DNA of 64,000 nucleotides, from positions 62,001 through 126,000 of the forward strand of contig JTDA01000006.1 in NCBI GenBank assembly GCA_000803105.1, in the 5' to 3' direction. The stretch is from Coprobacter secundus (lineage in GTDB: Bacteria > Bacteroidota > Bacteroidia > Bacteroidales > Coprobacteraceae). The notes beneath the pieces were generated by a model that searched no databases, was not told where the DNA came from, and worked only from the letters and a program-made list of their open reading frames with translations. Both the position numbers and the translations under genes were made by a program. Below, piece after piece: positions 63,901 through 64,000 of this stretch. The first letter of the stretch is position 1. Each line of letters begins with the position of its first letter.

Positions 63901-64000
63901 AAAATCAGATGGAAGTTTTTCCCAATCAGTTATAAACTTAAATTTCCAAAGTCCATTTAATGATAAATAGCGTGGTGAAGAAGACCTATTCACTTCCAAT
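60988..64000 (-). CDS. GH2 beta-galactosidase, N-terminus beyond the window
   Basis: About 1003 residues are visible; the 5' end lies past base 64000 (the first in-frame codon at the edge is ATT and the expected ~50-residue leader is missing). Domains: sugar-binding jelly roll (SLNGLWKFKF, YRKTFNVPLSWTGQ), Ig-like domain, TIM barrel with VNRHDHDAWFGKTV, the acid/base Glu in FWSLGNESGVGYNNA and the nucleophile Glu in PVLMCEYAHAKGN, then the small-chain Bgal domain (LSFWRAPTHNDGG, YGYGPFDSYNDRHSG). It hydrolyses beta-galactosides (LacZ architecture). Export cannot be judged without the leader. Confidence 0.93.
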   Translation of the reverse strand, partial: LEVNRSSSPRYLSLNGLWKFKFITDWEKLPSDFMSEGLDDTSWDNIPVPSTWEMQGYGEQVYCGQGYEFRPVNPPFVPRKDNHIALYRKTFNVPLSWTGQNILIHFSGVRGAFYLYINGVKVGYNEDGGTLPAVFDITSYLKDGENQIAVQVLRWSDGSYLEDQDHWRFHGICRDVYIESCPDVFIQDFAVITDLDKNYKDAKLRVRPFIARKKPVDISNWALEVRLYSKERVLAHGVDLSMPVEKIISEKYQKNFSLAKYLETEVKAPLLWSSETPHLYTLVLTLKDNKGNTVESRSSRIGFRKIEFINSELYINGKREYLYGVNRHDHDAWFGKTVPYERMVQDVTLMKQFGFNSVRTSHYPADPVFYDLCDEYGIYVMDEANVETCGTDAELSNNEMWLFAQLDRVSGMVKRDKNHPSIIFWSLGNESGVGYNNAARASWVKDYDPTRMIHFEAYMHNGGSRQYGYGLDFMKTNRPAVNPPEPPAVDVVSTMYPSVEGIIKLATQKSEVRPVLMCEYAHAKGNALGNHREYWDAVKKYPRLIGGYIWDWVDQSVIRKDSVTGKEYFSSMNGTNGLVFADRTVKPALYECKKIYQHINFEYNNGVLAIKNEYNYLSLSSFDFSWKLMDNGKVVKRGVLTGVNAAPGTVSKVRIDADYSGLKGEVILEVNASLKENTLWASKGFEIAWEQFTLQKAKMVSINTVSEGDKLSVEKNKNGIRIYNANIDIVFDSRTGWIRSWIVAGKEFLEKGPRLSFWRAPTHNDGGYKPEGNEISRQWVRAGLDSLQHKLKSFNQKNINGDSIVILTKYRAQEVGNEAYIDYSTKYTIYSSGKVVISTDLQPHKSIISFARVGYTMTVKSGYDNFSWYGYGPFDSYNDRHSGARLGLYRGTVDEQFTHHVYPQENGNKYRCSWVSLSDNSGTGLIAEGMPYIQSSAMHYSLENLSEAENESQLKHMDDITWNIDYKTYPIGNRSCGPPPLEKYILFAKPMSFSFSLCPVIND

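Noticed and set aside
63998..64000. Apparent start codon of the GH2 gene at the window edge
   Set aside because: The codon is ATT and the family has about 50 further N-terminal residues plus usually a signal peptide, so the gene continues beyond the window.
1..64000. CRISPR arrays, transposases, prophage, toxin-antitoxin or defence systems
   Set aside because: No regularly spaced repeats, no IS-like terminal repeats with transposase motifs and no such protein families were seen on either strand.

Overview
The window is a 64 kb stretch of AT-rich chromosome from a Bacteroidota (Bacteroidales-type) anaerobe. The evidence is: recurrent TAnnTTTG promoter elements instead of the sigma70 -10 hexamer; SusCD-type glycan-use gene content (GH92, GH78, GH2, S1 sulfatases); families largely confined to the phylum (DUF4286, DUF4494, DUF6056-like); and secreted proteins ending in type IX secretion (T9SS) sorting domains. 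pflB/pflA point to mixed-acid anaerobic metabolism. T9SS cargo in a glycan-degrading fermenter would fit a Barnesiella/Coprobacter/Odoribacter-like lineage, but the genus cannot be proven from this window.

Layout. (1) 1-13437, + strand: a tightly spaced glycan-degradation operon: end of a PfkB sugar kinase, D-lyxose/mannose isomerase, two S1 sulfatases flanking an esterase, two GH92 alpha-mannosidases, a GH78 alpha-rhamnosidase and an M64-type peptidase lipoprotein. A plausible scheme is extracellular desulfation, deacylation and release of mannose and rhamnose, with mannose isomerised to fructose and phosphorylated by the kinase. SusC/SusD must lie outside the window. (2) 13438-18069: pflB-pflA and a secreted DUF4369/thioredoxin-like protein. 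(3) 18147-29612: an AsmA-like/GT51 fusion, dus, dnaJ-grpE, a ferritin with a degraded ferroxidase site, ispE, dnaB, tpx with a TlpA-like partner, and a polytopic membrane protein. (4) 29902-34494: DUF4286-ruvC-metH on the minus strand. (5) 34563-38253: between tRNA-Ala(GGC) and tRNA-His(GTG) lies an eroding family of secreted propeller/T9SS proteins: one deleted copy, one intact copy and one frameshifted copy.

(6) 38448-46184: a HAD phosphatase, acetyltransferase-fold genes, a 5'-nucleotidase, a decayed duplicate of the DUF2156 gene, and a secreted CotH kinase with a lectin-like domain and T9SS tail. (7) 46336-53015, minus strand: galM-gluP-galK, a Nudix-fold regulator with a dead Nudix box, and transketolase, a galactose/pentose module. 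(8) 53206-60772: housekeeping genes (DHOD-like, yggS, DUF4494, guanine deaminase-like, engB, class-3 fbp, recR, GNAT, yqgE). (9) 60988-63999: a GH2 beta-galactosidase whose N-terminus lies beyond the window.

Most of the window is ordinary chromosomal backbone. The parts that deserve attention are the GH92 paralogue with Gln at the catalytic-acid position, the linked mannose isomerase/kinase, the ferritin that lost most ferroxidase ligands and sits behind a near-perfect palindrome, the AsmA-GT51 fusion, the CotH-lectin-T9SS protein, and the gene-decay sites (34863-35107, 36384-37401, 43740-43946). No CRISPR array, prophage, insertion sequence or obvious defence system was seen.
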